Of a stretch of DNA of 64,000 bases, positions 23,542-36,148 are shown piece after piece. The DNA is from Ricordea florida. Taxonomy: Eukaryota; Cnidaria; Anthozoa; Corallimorpharia; Ricordeidae. Below the pieces are notes generated by a model. It was not told the DNA's origin. It saw nothing but the letters and a program-made list of their open reading frames with translations, and ran no database searches. The stretch is from contig OX453281.1 of the NCBI GenBank assembly GCA_949710005.1, positions 27,906,839-27,970,838 of the forward strand. The letters run 5' to 3'. A program made the translations under genes and the position numbers. Position 1 is the stretch's first letter. Every line of letters starts with the position of its first letter.

Positions 23542-26500
23542 TTAACTTTCTGGGTTATTTTCCACCTTTGCCTTTTTCCTTTTTGCAGTTGTTCTCTTGT
23601 CCTTCCTTTTCCTTCTGTGTTCCTTCTCCTCTTCTCTATGTTCCTTCTTTTTCTCTTCTTCTCTATGTTCGTTTTTCTCTTCCTCTGCCTTCTCCTCCTC
23701 ATCAGTGCCAACTTGACTTTCCTCTACTTCTTGTCTTTCTTCTGGGATAAAATTCCGATTTTAAAGGTTGTAGATTGACCAATAATTGTCTTAATGTTGC
23801 TGTTGATTTACAACATAATTCCCTATTTATAGTGTTCCCGGTTAGGATGGAAGTGCTTAATACATTGCCACTTTAAGTGGGGGCCTAAGCAAAAAGGATC
23901 TGTAGGAAATCCCATAATCCATGGTCTCTGGGGCAAAAATATTATTGTCTCCAAATATCCAGTTACATGTATTTTCAAAATTTTCTAGTAGAGTACGATT
24001 GTTCTATTTGACCTTCTGACTAATTTCTTTTGGCCTAATGAACTTTGTGATGAAAGACTGCCATTGCCTGATAACACAGAGAGCTCTACTTGTATATTAT
24101 TATGACATAATCCCCTAAAATGCAGTCGAATGCCAGTGGATCAACTACTGTCACTGATGGCTACTTTTACCCACATAACAATTAAGATCCTTACTGGTAG
24201 GTTACATACAGAGTATTATACAATTAGACATATGCTTCTCACCTGCTTGTGCAAGAACAAGTCCAGATGTACCTGGGAGCGATTCCTGAAATGAGATAAA
24301 AAGAAAAGGGAAGTATGCCACCCACAAGAGTCACGTGTAACTTACTTTTAACAACTAACAACTTAGCCATAGCCCACAAAAGATCACCAATAGTTAAAGC
24401 AAGATACAACTGGCTCCAGCTTTTGGGTGGCACACTTCCCTTAATAACCATGATTATTATAATAGAGAGATAGTATTATAATGAAGAAATATACTAATAA
24501 AACTAACATTAACTAATCTAATTACGTGACCTCATAACAATGATGACCATCGTCAACGTGACGATGCTCATGAAAAATTTCGTCCCAAGGGACCAGTCAG
24601 TCTGTCCCAAGTGTCAATGCTTATGTCAAATTTATAGTCTCATTGGACATTAAGTCAGCCTGTCCCAAGTGTCAATGCTTATGTGAACTTTATAGTCTTA
24701 TTGGACCAGTCAGTCTGTCCCAAGTGTCGATGCTCACGAAGAACTTCGTCCCAAGGGACCTGTCAGTCTGTCCCAAGTGTCAATGCTTATGTCAACTTTA
24801 TAGTCTTATTGGACCAGTCAGTCTGTCCCAAGTGTCGATGCTCACGAAGAACTTCGTCCCAAGGGACCTGTCAGTCTGCCCCAAGTGTCGATGCTCACGA
24901 AGAACTTCGCCCCAAGGGACCTGTCAGTCTGCCCCAAGTGTCGATGCTCACGAAGAACTTCGTCCCAAGGGACCTGTCAGTCTGCCCCAAGTGTCGATGC
25001 TCACAAAGACCTTCGTCCCAAGGGACCTGTCAGTCTGTCCCAAGTGTCGATGCTCACGAAGAACTTCGTCCCAAGGGACCTGTTAGTCTGCCCCAAGTGT
25101 CAATGCTCATATGTGAACTTTATAGTCCCAAGGGACCAGTCAGTCTGCCCCAGGTGTCGATGCTCACGAAGAACCTCGTCCTAAGGGACCTGTCTGTCAG
25201 TTTAATGCAAGTGTCTATGCTCACAAAGAACCTTGTCCCAAGGGATCTTTCAGTCTGTCTTAAGTGTCCGTCCCAAAGGGACATTTGTGATTCAAGTGAA
25301 GTTCAATTTTTTTTTCTGCTGGGAATTATAATGAATTACATGACATTGCAACAGTTTTTATTGTTGGGTTCTAATAGTAAAGCATACTTCCAATAATTTT
25401 ACATGACATTTTAATCTGCACTACTTCCCTTACCTCATTTTTATTTCTTGTGTTTGGATTTTCGTCTGTTGTAACAAGAACTAGTCTCAGTATGCAATAA
25501 TACATAATTTATCTTTTTTGGGAATATATTGCCCATCCTACTCTGATTTGAAGAGATAAGCTAGTTGTTGGGAAAAAATCTGTGAACTTAACACTTTTGA
25601 GTGCCATATTTTTTATTTCCTTTATTAATTTACTATATTTACAGTATATACCTCAAGCAGTAAATGTGATTGTGATTTATTCATTAAATTAATAAAATTG
25701 TACGGTGACCTTTGATTTTTATTGGGTAAAAAGTATTAATGTAATAAGCCTGTACACACACAAATTAATATATGATCAGTGTTGATTTTTGGCATGTGAA
25801 GGCAATTTCCTGCAAAATTTGTAAGGAAGCACTTTTTCTTTGTTTTTTTGGGACATTGCTGAGTCTGCATTTTTGTCTCGATTGTCAACTTATTATCTCT
25901 GAGCCACGCAGGTTACATCCAATTTTGTTTTTGGATTGCATTAACCCTTGTTAAGACTGGGTCTGCTTTCCTTTATGGTCATAATGTACTTTATCATGAT
26001 CTCATTCACATGTCTTTAATGCTTTGCTTTCTTTTGTCCAGTATCATTTGAAGTTACTTCATTTTTATTCTTTTTTTTTTTCATTTTCTTTTAATTATTT
26101 TTTGATGTACCATTTGTATTCCTCACCTGGTAGTGTGGTTGACAGTTCATCATCAGATTCAGATTCTGGAATATTTCCTTTGAATGTCACCTGCAATAAG
26201 GATAAGGAAGGTCATTATGTCACCCAGAAGTAACATTGTCTTCTTTCCTCACCATTGCCACCTTCTAAATATTTGCTTAACCCTATCAATAAAACTGAGC
26301 TCATAACCCAAACTGTTAACCTCAATTAAGGTCAAAGTAACTGTATTTATACACTGATTATAAGACAGAGTGTTCTTTTCTGATGTCAGCAGAATGACTT
26401 CATTCAAAGATAAGTTGTTTTTGTTTTCATTACTGTTGGTCTTTTACTGAATGTAGTCATTTTTTTTCCTAACCTTGGATCCCAATAGTGATTTAATCTC

Positions 26501-29500
26501 TGCCTCATCCTTGACAAAAAGGATAAAAACAACACGTTATCAGAATCAAGACAAGGTTTAAGAAGCCTCGGGTGAGTGACACTCTTAAAGTCCAGAGTTT
26601 ATAAGGTATTTATCAAGTTGGCTGTTTGTACATATTTTTACCACAGTGAATATGTAAACAAAAATCCCTACAAAATTCATCCCTGTATTATTTATGTACC
26701 TCTTAATGAGTGGTTTTATGTGCATGTAAACTATCAGGTTTAGGCATATCAGTTGTCATATTTTTCTCATCCCCTCTTAACAGGATTAACTGATATTTTG
26801 GATAAATTCCAATTCAACATAGGTGTTCCATTTCCCTTCTTGAAATGGCACAAGTATATTTTAGACTTCAATTCCAGTTTTCTAATACTGTTATTTGTTT
26901 TACGGTATATTATTATTTACTTACTCTCTCATAAATGTGTAAGACCTCCGCTCTCTCCAAGATGTCTCCGTGTCTTACAACTTCCCTACCTCTTTGGATA
27001 GAGAAGTGTAGCGGCAGAGACTCATTGGAACCTGCCCAGTCATATACCTCCTATATCATTTAAACAGGAAAAAAGGTTAGATTTAAAAAAAAAATGATAT
27101 AGCCAATCAATGCATGTCTACATTTTACAAGAAGTGCTATTTAATGTAATTTGTATCATTGTATGTATGTACCTGGAAGAAGGCACCTTTATTAAACTGG
27201 CGCTCTTCCTTGCCATCTGAGTGGCGGAGGACAATTGTGACTTTTTCTCCTTTCTTACTGGCATCCGTAACTCTGGCTTGTCGGGCCTCCCTAATTTGCT
27301 TACTTGATTCTTTAATCTGACAAAATAAATACATGATAACTTAATTAATATTTCACTGAAAATGTTTTAATAAAATTTTGAAATTACTGTGGCTTGCCAG
27401 AGAGCGTGGTAATTATATCAGTTTTATTGGCAATAAATATTGTTTGTGTTTCACTTTATGTCACTCACTTCCTTTCCTGTTTGAGATTGTGTCTCTGAAA
27501 CTTGGGCTTTATCTTGACCTGTGGTGCTTGTACATGTGTTGGCTCCTAAAGTCTTAAAGGAAGTCATCAAACAAAGATTCTCATTTCATTGCCTGACATT
27601 CTCATAATTTTTATTTTTGTAACGGGCAATTATACCATGATTGATGTGATTGATATGGACATTATTTTTGCAATATAACTTTTTGCAGAAATGAAATTTA
27701 CCAATTTCTTCTTTTCAATGTCTATTGCCCTCTGCAAAACAATCTCCTGCTCCCTTTTTAACATACGTTCCTCTTCTAACCTCTCCCTGTTGGAAACAAG
27801 AAATAGCCTGTTGTTATCATAGATTTTGTGTCGGTAAATTGATAAGCCTCCTTTCTTATGTCTAGTACTCATAATTTAGTATGTGCCACAGCAAATATCC
27901 TGGTGTTCGTACTGTCCTCTTTTGATTTCCTTTTGACTTCATGCTTCATGGCAGGAAGCTGGTGAAAATGTTAAGATCACGAAAAGCATCGTCGCAATTT
28001 TGATTGATTTTCACCCTCCACCTCCTCCCTCATAATTAAATTTTGCAGGGGATAAATCATTCTTAACAACATGTGAATGTCATCTGCATTCACTTTGATT
28101 TGATGCAACAAATGTAAATCTGCCTGGATAATTAAAGCATTATGCACATTATACAGATATATCTGGGTTTTTAGAATAGGAAGTTGTAAAGAAGACATTG
28201 GTTGATGTAACAGGTTGATGTCTGATGTATAAAAAATGCATCAGGTGTTTAGCTATATAAACTTATGGAGATTTTCTGTAGGTTCATAAGGTTGCTAATG
28301 ATTAACGACTAATTCTTCCCTTATCGTATCAAATATACAAATATATACCTCTTACCATTCCCTGGTGAATGCATCCACAGCATATGCTGCCCTTTTCACA
28401 GCATCCACTACATCATCTTTAGTTGCCAATTTTAGGTTGTCTCCTTGTCATAAGAGTCATAAATAAAAGATTTTTTTTTCAGTCATCTTTAAGTCAAATC
28501 ATGTCAATATTAACCTATGATGTTTACTTTTAAAAACCCAGCCAAAATATGTAGTAAAGCAACTGTACCACACTGAAATCATTTTTGTATGGGAAAATTT
28601 ATACTAGGTTAAACTACATGTATGGTATGAAGGTAAGGTACTGGTGCCTAATAATGACATGGGAAATTATATATGTTTGCAAGTTAACCTTGAAATGAAA
28701 TAATACGTTATGTTTAAATTAATATGACATAAGATAAGTGAAGTACTTTTAAACCAGTGGAATTTTTTCTTAAACCTCCACATTTGAACTCTACTTACTC
28801 ATACCCACACATATAATGATGACATTGAAATTGACTGAATAGAGACTGCCTTGCACGCATAAGATCATTTTCAAACATTCCAAATTGTGAATTTGCTAAG
28901 AAAAGCTTACAATGCAAAATTCCCATAGTTCATATATACCGACCTTTAAACAAATTGTGTTTTATGCTACACTCTTAAAACACTCACCACAAAAACGCTC
29001 TATGAGTATAGGCTGAGAAGTTGTCGGTGCCATTACAAATAACTCCGACCCTGTGCTTCCAAATTTTCTTTTCACTGTCATAACAAACACACGTAAAATG
29101 GTAAGAAGAGTTTAGAACATTGATAATAGCATCTATTGTTGGAGTGTAGATTCTTATAGGGTACCAAATATAACATAATGCAACATAACATAAATTATAT
29201 GACAACAGAAAATACTAGTTTGCTCATGACTGCAGAAAGTACATGTAAGAAAATTTGTTATAAATGCATCCTGAAAGGGAACAGGGGATCAACCCTATCA
29301 ACGTCCTTTAATAATGAAGAAACATATCTATGCACACACTCTTTACAGTACACAATATCAGTACACCAGATGTGTTATGAAATCTTTGCAAAGTGTGAAA
29401 ATTATACTAAATAAAATCTGTTCAAAAAACAACACAATCACAGTTTAAGGTGTGTCACTTAATAGTTATCTGTAACAGATAGGTAAACTGCTTCCAGGCA

Positions 29501-31244
29501 ACACGCAAATACAAGATTAAATATGAATTATCAATTAACTTTATAACTAATGTGCCTATCAATTAAACACTTACAATCACTTGTAGGTAATGTCAAGTCC
29601 ACCTGATTTACAACACCACTTGCCACACTTGTTGCACCACTGGAAGTCTCTGGCTGGATGACTGAGTTTGTCACACTTGTTTGAGACGAGGTGGGATTTG
29701 GGTGAGTGGTAGATTGTTGAGGAAGCAAGGCAGGGTTGGGATTGGGTCTAGAAGGGGAGAGGGAGGGTTGGAATTGATTTGTGGAAGGAGGGAGGGAGGG
29801 AGGGAGGGTTGGAATTGGGCTGAGCAGGGGGGACAGAGGGTTGGGATTGGTTTGTGAAGGGAGGGAGGGAGGGTGGGTTGGAATTGGGCTGAGCAGGGGA
29901 AAGGGAGGGTTGGGATTGGTTCATAGAGGGACGGAGGGAGGTAGCATTGGAATCAGGATTCAGTTGAAGAGAGGGAGAAGAAGGGTTGGGATTGTTCTCT
30001 CCTGGTGTTGGTGCAGACTGAGGGTTAAGGTTAGATCCTGGGATGAAACAAAAAAAAATTAGCCTTTTGAATTACCAATGAAACAGTTGGCACGAAGCTC
30101 TTCGTAACGTGCAATTTCAATTCTTTTTGCTTGTGGCCAAGGATATTTATAAGCTGACTGTAAAGACACAAACCCCTGATTGCTTATGAAAGACTACACA
30201 AACCTCCATTTCTAGGGCGTTGCAAAACCATGTATATACGCTTCGAATTTGAACTCCCCTTGCCATAAATTCGTAACAGTTCCTTGGCATCTGGTATGCC
30301 TCTGTATATCTTTTCCATTTTGCTCCCACGGCTTGTGGACTTGTATAGACGAATCCTAGGAAAAAACGGTAACCATTGACATTACATACAGTTTACAGTG
30401 GTTATATATAATTGAAATTTCAATTCACCACATAGTAAATATAGTATGTAGTAAATATAAATACAGATGATTAATGATAAGTTTCTAGACTTGTTCAGCA
30501 TGTGTTATTCCAGTCTACATTCCCCTCTGCCCCCTTACCCCCTCATCCTTCCTTAATGTTTAGTTCCCAGCTGATCCTCAAATTCCAGTTAAGGTTCCTG
30601 CTTTCCTTAAATATTTTCCCAATCAAGAGTAATTTCAGAATTTCTGATGACCCTCCATGGGATGGATCTGGATGTTTTTACCCGCCCATCCTTATTATAA
30701 AAGGTGCTGCTTTAGTATATTACGTACAGTTTCAACTCCTCTAACAGTCGTTACAGCCGCAGCAAGCTAAGTTCACTGCGCATAATTTAGTTTTAATGAA
30801 TGATCCGTAGTAAATAGTTAAAGTATGAGTTATAAATTACTAAAGGCTGCTTTGAATCGCACGTCGTGTGGGCTGATATTTGCATTGTTTGGCTCTACCT
30901 GTTTTTTACATGACTACACACTTGTTCGTTTACATTCAGTATTCAAAGCAGACAACTTGCATGCGAGATAAAGTGCTCTGGTACTTAACCTACCTATTCA
31001 AGTCAACTGCCGCAAGTCCAGCAAAATTTTCCTTGACCAGGTCTTTTATCTTTTCGCTCGAAGAGTTGGCTCCAATTGAAATTTCTTTAACTCTGCCCTC
31101 ACGATTCAACAGTACCCACGGATTTCCACGCGGTGTACACTTTGCCTTTTCCTTCAGCCATACGAAGACTTTAGTGATTGACCTTCCTCTCGGCTGTGGT
31201 GACCCGCAATCGCTTGCAGAGCTGGAATCGCCTGAATCTGCCAT
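23542..31244 (-). CDS. host multi-exon gene with ubiquitin-like (UBX-type) segment
   Basis: Minus-strand exons joined by consensus sites: 31244-30994 (start ATG), 30355-30204, 30037-29575 (Pro/Ser/Asn-rich), 29074-28988, 28443-28356, 27786-27702 (charged coiled coil), 27552-27469, 27316-27173, 27050-26925, 26509-26474, 26190-26127, 24285-24243 and last exon 23741-23542. AATAAA lies at 23538-23543 on the minus strand. Phases agree from exon 1 to 26127. One exon between 26127 and 24285 is unresolved because phases do not match there. Residues KVTIVLRHSDGKEERQF followed by VYDWAGSNESLPLHFSI resemble a UBX/ubiquitin-like fold. The last exon is Glu/Lys-rich and probably nuclear. Oddity: a 4-bp (CCCT) expansion near 29775 shifts frame inside the Pro-rich exon. 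Function not identified. Confidence 0.65.
24560..25285. repeat. ~53-bp minisatellite, right-arm array
   Basis: Counterpart of the left-arm array, in reverse orientation. Long open frames here repeat the same Cys/Ser-rich words every unit and are repeat artefacts. The array lies in an intron of the UBX-type gene. Confidence 0.9.
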
Positions 31245-32706
31245 GTTCGCTACAACTTTGTCAGTTCAGTCAACTCACACTACAGCAGCCTTTTATCGAT
31301 CAAATTTAAATGAACAGGCCCTCTTTGTTCTGTCGTAGACGCACGAGTGCGGCACGTTAATAAGAAAACCGAGACCAATAAACTTCATTGTTGGGAGGCC
31401 TCTGAAATATCATACCAAAACACTATTTCCATTATCACACCACTATTGTATATAGCAAAGGTAATGAGCGAAAAAAACCCAAAGCTTTCCCAAACCACTC
31501 AAGAATTTGCGTCAGTCAGGGATTTAAGTCTGCTCACAGGGCTTTTTATTCCCTACATTTCGATGGCGCAAACGAAGTAAAAACCGCAGGGGTTTGGAAA
31601 AGGAAGACGGTTGGAGGTGGAAAGATCACTTGGACATTATTGACGGATAAACTTGTTCTTGTTGTTGTTGTCATTCATTGGTCTTCTTCGTTTTTAGTGG
31701 GTCGCGTTTCACTCAGAGTGCTAATAAAAATACTGGGCGAATGACGATTTGATGCGACAGACGTGAAAAAAAGTAATAAAGTGAAAAACACACAGTCCGT
31801 GTTTTCACGAGCGATTTTTCGCTTAGCAAGTGCCGGCCGGAAATCTCATGAAAACAGTTGGTCGTCTAAATAGCTGACATTTAGCGAGTTGGAATTCTCA
31901 TCCACCAAAACAGTAGGCAATTATTTTCGGTCAATCACGAGCCGCTTGCGGTCAAACAGTTGAAAAGGCTGTTCAAATGGGAAAAGAACACGCCATTCTG
32001 TATTTGTGCATCGTCAAGTTTACAAGCAAAAAATCGACACCAAAATGAGTCATCCTTAACCATTGACTTTCCCAAGTACCAGAATTGTGGCCTTTGTTTT
32101 ACAGAACCCACGCAACTTTTCGTCTGCGATGTATCTTACGCTGAGACTGAAAAAAACAAAGACGGTTTTGTTCTCCTTTTCCCGCTTCCGATGGCGGGCA
32201 ATCTCAGCCTTTGCTGAAATCGTTTTCTTCGTCGCATTATATTTGTTGCGTTCTCGGGCGATGTTTTAAATCGAGTAAACGTTAGTGTCGACCAGTGTGC
32301 TACACAAATAGGCTTTATTGGATCACACAGGGTGAAAACTAGAATAAATGATTACAATAATTAGAAGAATATTATATACCTGAAAATTGACAACATAACA
32401 CGGAAATAACGAGAAGAAAAAGGGGGAAAAAACTTACATCTGGTAGGCGTACGCTCCAAACAAAGCCGATTGACTGGAGAGCTACCGAGCACATGCTAAG
32501 AAAGGACGCTGAGATATCGAATGACTGAAAGTGAAATATTAACCGCGGTCTAACAATGAGTTCGGTAAATGGACCGCAGGATAAATAAATGTGTAGCAAA
32601 CATAACAATATTAATTTAACTTTCTATTAGAAGTTCAAGAAATCGGAATTCCATTGTGCCCTTTGTCGCCTTGTTCCTGGCCTCCCAAACTAATTTACAA
32701 ATCAAC
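31245..32706. other. upstream region of the host gene, no gene seen
   Basis: Contains the presumed promoter of the minus-strand UBX-type gene directly right of 31244. No coding signal elsewhere. Short + frames at about 31960-32270 lack support. Confidence 0.4.
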
Positions 32707-33555
32707 CTAAATTACGTAGTCCCTATATTGCGAGGCTAAAACAGGCAAAAAGTTGCCAATAATATTGTCTAGACCTCGCCATTGCCTCCACATCCTATCA
32801 TCAAGGTAAGACTGAAGGTCATCACGTGAGATGCCACGCCGTGCTTTAATAGGAGCCTTCAAATTTGCCCACGCCGATTCTGCTTCCTGGGTGTGTACCC
32901 CTGTAGCTGGATCAACAAAATTGTCGGCGTGGACAACGACTCGATGCCGGGCAACATGATTGGGAAGATGCTGCTCAATATTCTCATAGGCGCCCCAGTC
33001 GTCCGTGATGACCTCACTCCCTGGATGGAGACACTTCTCGAGAATCGGCAAAAGAGTGTTGCGATCCCTTCTCGCAACTACCTCATAAAATCCCCTAGCA
33101 GGTCTCGTAGCTGTGGAGATAACTCCGAAGACCCACACGTCTGGAGCACGTCTTCCCCTGTTGTACTACAGAATATGGCAATAATTAGCACTGGTAAAGC
33201 TTGAATGCTAAATATCAGGCGGATTCAAACCACAGCATTTTTTATTAAATTTGAGCTTGTTATTATTGTAGTTTTTATCATCATCATCATCATTTTTATT
33301 ATTATAATGTTATTGTTATTGTTATCATTATTATTATGTAATGCCAACCTTCGCCTTGTGATTGAATTTGCTTTCATCGCACTTCACCACTGCTGGGCCG
33401 CCAAAAGGGATGAATGGGTTAGTGGTAATATCCTGGGAACACACATCCTCCAAATGTCTGAAAATAGTGCACACCAGGTTTCTATTCATGGTCATCATTC
33501 TCGATGTTTGTGTTCGTGTTTGATCGATAGACCAAAAATAGAGCATCATCATCAT
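32707..33555 (-). pseudogene. Merlin-type (IS1016/ISXO2-like) transposase remnant
   Basis: Two exons: 33555-33349 ending GGPAVVKCDESKFNHKAK (donor GTTGGC), and 33165-32707 starting after ATTCTGTAG with YNRGRRAPDVWVFG. The second exon continues through EVITDDWGAY and NFVDPATGVHTQEAESAW, with a stop at 32707. The CDESKF, TDDWGAY and HTQ-E blocks are the DDE/D core of the IS1595/ISXO2 fold. The N-terminal zinc finger and terminal repeats were not found, so it is a fragment, although this part is still open. Confidence 0.75.
33240..33340. repeat. ATC and TTA microsatellites
   Basis: (ATC)n then (TTA)n runs in the intron and flank of the transposase remnant. Confidence 0.8.
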
Positions 33556-35331
33556 TTCCCCCAGAGGAATTTTGGGGAATTCAGCGAAAAAGCTGTTGGC
33601 TCTTAAACTTCGCTTTTTCTTGCATGTCCTGCATCTCCTTAAGTTTAAAAGAAAAGAGATAACCGAGGTGTAAATCGTAAATTACTTTTAAAATTTCAAA
33701 CCTTTGTTTTCCTTTTATTATGAGACTGTTCGTTTTTGTAGACCAACAATATCTTTTTTTTTCCTGAAAGGATTCTGGAGCAGACTATAGCGCGTGCGAA
33801 AGCCTTTGGAAGACGCAGACAGGAAAAGATTTACGTATGCTATTTTATCAATTTTTTCAAAGTTCACACGAACTCGCTTGTTTCGCGCCTCCTCCAGGGT
33901 GAGGCAACATCAACTTTCAGTGAAAATTTAGCTCCCGTTTGTGATTGTGATCTGTTTCATGCTACTCCGGCGATCAGTTTCAATTTTGCCCCAGTAATGC
34001 AGACTTAAAAGTAATCTTCGACCGCTTATATTAAATCACGTCTTAAAAGCATAAATTTCCTAATACTAAGCGTTTTTCTGAATTCCGAGCCGTATATTAA
34101 GTCGGACTTTTTAAAACATACTGATGAATAACAATAGAGTCCATTGTAGTATGCCTCGTTCTTTAAAAGAAACCGACACATGTAAATGAAGTGGTGGGGT
34201 ATTCTAAAGTTGCTCCCTTATCGGCATTCATTTATACTAAATGCAACAAAAGCTCCAAATACGGCCTGTGAAAAGAGAAACCGTAAATATAACATATGGT
34301 ACACATGTAATATAAAAGGCTTATTTCAGGTAACCGTGAATATAACATATGGTACACAAGGCTTATTTCAGATAACCGTGAATATAACATATGGTACACA
34401 AGGCTTATTGCATATAACTAACCATTGATATCCGTCGACGTGGCCATCAGTTCTCTCAACGATAACCATGTCCTCGTGACAAGCGCCGCAATGCAGAGGA
34501 TTGGCGAGAAGAGACCGATTCTGCAGCCACCGGATCATCCTTGATACGGGGTATTGCCTAAGAGTAGTAAAATAACTCAAGTCCATAGCACGTTATGAAG
34601 TTTCCGACAAGCAAACGAACGCAATGTAGTCTGAGCAGAGGCGAGCAATGGCGCGGCATATGGATTTGAAGACTGTTAATTTTTAACCATATTAAAAGTG
34701 CGCGACGAGCGGAAGGAGACAAACAAGAGTGCGAAGCACAAGACGATCGATAGCCGAACAATATATGATCGATATCCTTCTCTCTTTCCCTCCTTCTTTC
34801 TCTTTTCTTGAATGTATTGGTGAATAAAAGAGTGAGTGAGTGCTTGAATGATCGACTTTGTTTCGTTAGTAGCTTTTAGAAAGTTTCGATCAGTTTATAG
34901 GTGTCTCTTAGCTTGCGCCTGCAACGACCGCTGATTTGCTTCCTGACATTTCCTTCAACATTTTGTTAAGGCGGGGTATACGTGAATTTGAGTGAAAATT
35001 TAAGACGTTTTAAGAAGGGGCTGAAAAGAAAAAAAATTGGTTTGGAGCGCCACCAGACAGTTGACCCCACCAGGTTGGTAGGGACTGTTTTTCAGTTAAC
35101 TTCAAATGGCAATTTTAAAACTATATCAAATCTTCAGCATTTCTTATTTACCTAAAATTTGTTGATCCTTTTTGAAAAAACTATCTCTTTCCAAAAATAC
35201 GCGAAAATTAACAAAAATACTTCAAAACATAGATTCATGAAATGAGCGGGCTGATTTTGGATTGTTTAAGACGCGAGCGAGATATTTGCGCTAAGCCCAT
35301 GTTAAGCGGCTTAAAAGCGGCCTTTTAGTGT
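33556..35331. other. left flank of the Polinton, no gene seen
   Basis: Holds a 42-bp tandem repeat (next entry) and, near 34967, GTTAAGGCGGGGTA. That motif is nearly the reverse complement of the DNA just right of the Polinton. No ORF with coding character. Confidence 0.4.
34289..34415. repeat. ~42-bp tandem repeat, 3 copies
   Basis: Units of the type CGTGAATATAACATATGGTA then CACAAGGCTTATTTCAGATAA. Confidence 0.85.
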
Positions 35332-35336
35332 ACCCC
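35332..35336. other. target-site duplication, left (ACCCC)
   Basis: ACCCC precedes the left terminus and recurs at 59701-59705 directly after the right terminus. If the terminal T of the right end is counted as flank, the repeat can also be read as 6 bp (TACCCC), the usual Polinton size. Confidence 0.8.
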
Positions 35337-35466
35337 AGTAGTAAAGGGGGTCACTTTGGGACAAATCTAGAGCGCTGATTGGCTGCGAGTTTCGCGCGCA
35401 AATTCAGGAATGTCGTCAAACCGGTTTTGGAACTGGAAAAACCGGTTTTTTCTTGTTGATCTTGTT
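35337..35466. repeat. left terminal inverted repeat
   Basis: Starts AGTAGTAAAGGGGGTCAC. The first 65 bp are identical to the right end and the remainder has scattered differences. Contains two AACCGGTT palindromes. Confidence 0.95.
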
Positions 35467-35511
35467 GAATTTGATTTTGAGTGGTAAAAACCTGTTTGTT
35501 TGAAAATGGGT

Positions 35512-35519
35512 TATAAAAG
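35512..35519 (+). promoter_or_regulatory. TATA box (TATAAAAG)
   Basis: About 44 nt upstream of the ATG at 35563, just inside the left terminal repeat. Confidence 0.65.
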
Positions 35520-35562
35520 TGGGAAAAGATTTTGGTGAGTCACTTTCAGAAAAGGGCAAAGC

Positions 35563-36144
35563 ATGGATGAGATGAAGAAATATATAGATGATACCGATAG
35601 AGTAAGATATAAATGCTTACCCCCGGATGACTTGGAAAATATTCGAAATAGAATCGAACAGAACATTGCAGTTACTGCAGATGAGATGAAAAAATATAGA
35701 GCCAGATGTAAAGATACAGGGGATGCTGGCGAAATAATAATAAAAGACTCACCACCACCAGAAGCTTACGATCAGATGAGTAATAGGGAAGAACTGGAAG
35801 ATGCGCTGGAGAAATTACATTGTTTGGAGTGGCTGGGAAGAGAGTACGAGGAATTAATCCCGCAGATAGATATCTACATCTCTCAGGTGGACTGGATATC
35901 ATGGGAAGCCAGTTACAAAGAAGTTACCTGTGATGTTTACTTCTGGGCAGATTTTGGCGGCGGTGAGGATATGTACCGAGCAGAGTGGAAGGGTGAAATC
36001 CTACCCAAGGAGAGACACAACAAGCTCAATGCATTTGAAGATCCTAAAACTGAGGAAAGGGTCGGTTACGGATTCATTACTTCCACAGTCACTAACGAGC
36101 AGTTACCATTTGTACTCACCGATATCAGATTGAACAACAACTAA
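35563..36144 (+). CDS. Polinton left-end accessory protein A (193 aa)
   Basis: Charged N-terminal region with a repeated DEMKKY heptad, then a C-terminal domain of about 95 residues with VDWISWEASYKEV, AEWKGEILP and GYGFITS. This C-terminal domain is clearly homologous to the whole of the next ORF. No named family recognised. Intact, with its own TATA box 44 nt upstream. Convergent with the large minus-strand block, which suggests a separately controlled, possibly host-interaction gene. Confidence 0.75.
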   Translation: MDEMKKYIDDTDRVRYKCLPPDDLENIRNRIEQNIAVTADEMKKYRARCKDTGDAGEIIIKDSPPPEAYDQMSNREELEDALEKLHCLEWLGREYEELIPQIDIYISQVDWISWEASYKEVTCDVYFWADFGGGEDMYRAEWKGEILPKERHNKLNAFEDPKTEERVGYGFITSTVTNEQLPFVLTDIRLNNN

Positions 36145-36148
36145 CCAG

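Larger units (their letters stand above)
20040..26179 (-). repeat. giant palindrome, right arm (source copy)
   Basis: This arm is continuous with the rest of the host gene to its right (exons up to 31244), so it is the original locus. It contains an extra 152-bp direct duplication at its inner end. Confidence 0.9.

Noticed and set aside
24643-25396. Cys-rich frames up to 237 codons (and 14397-14949 in the other arm)
   Set aside because: Three overlapping frames repeat the same words every minisatellite unit, with stops at unit variants. They are products of the 53-bp tandem repeat.
13609-26179. Palindrome as a pure sequencing fold-back artefact
   Set aside because: The arms differ by indels, substitutions and a one-sided 152-bp duplication, which a fold-back read would not produce. 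It is still worth checking with raw reads.
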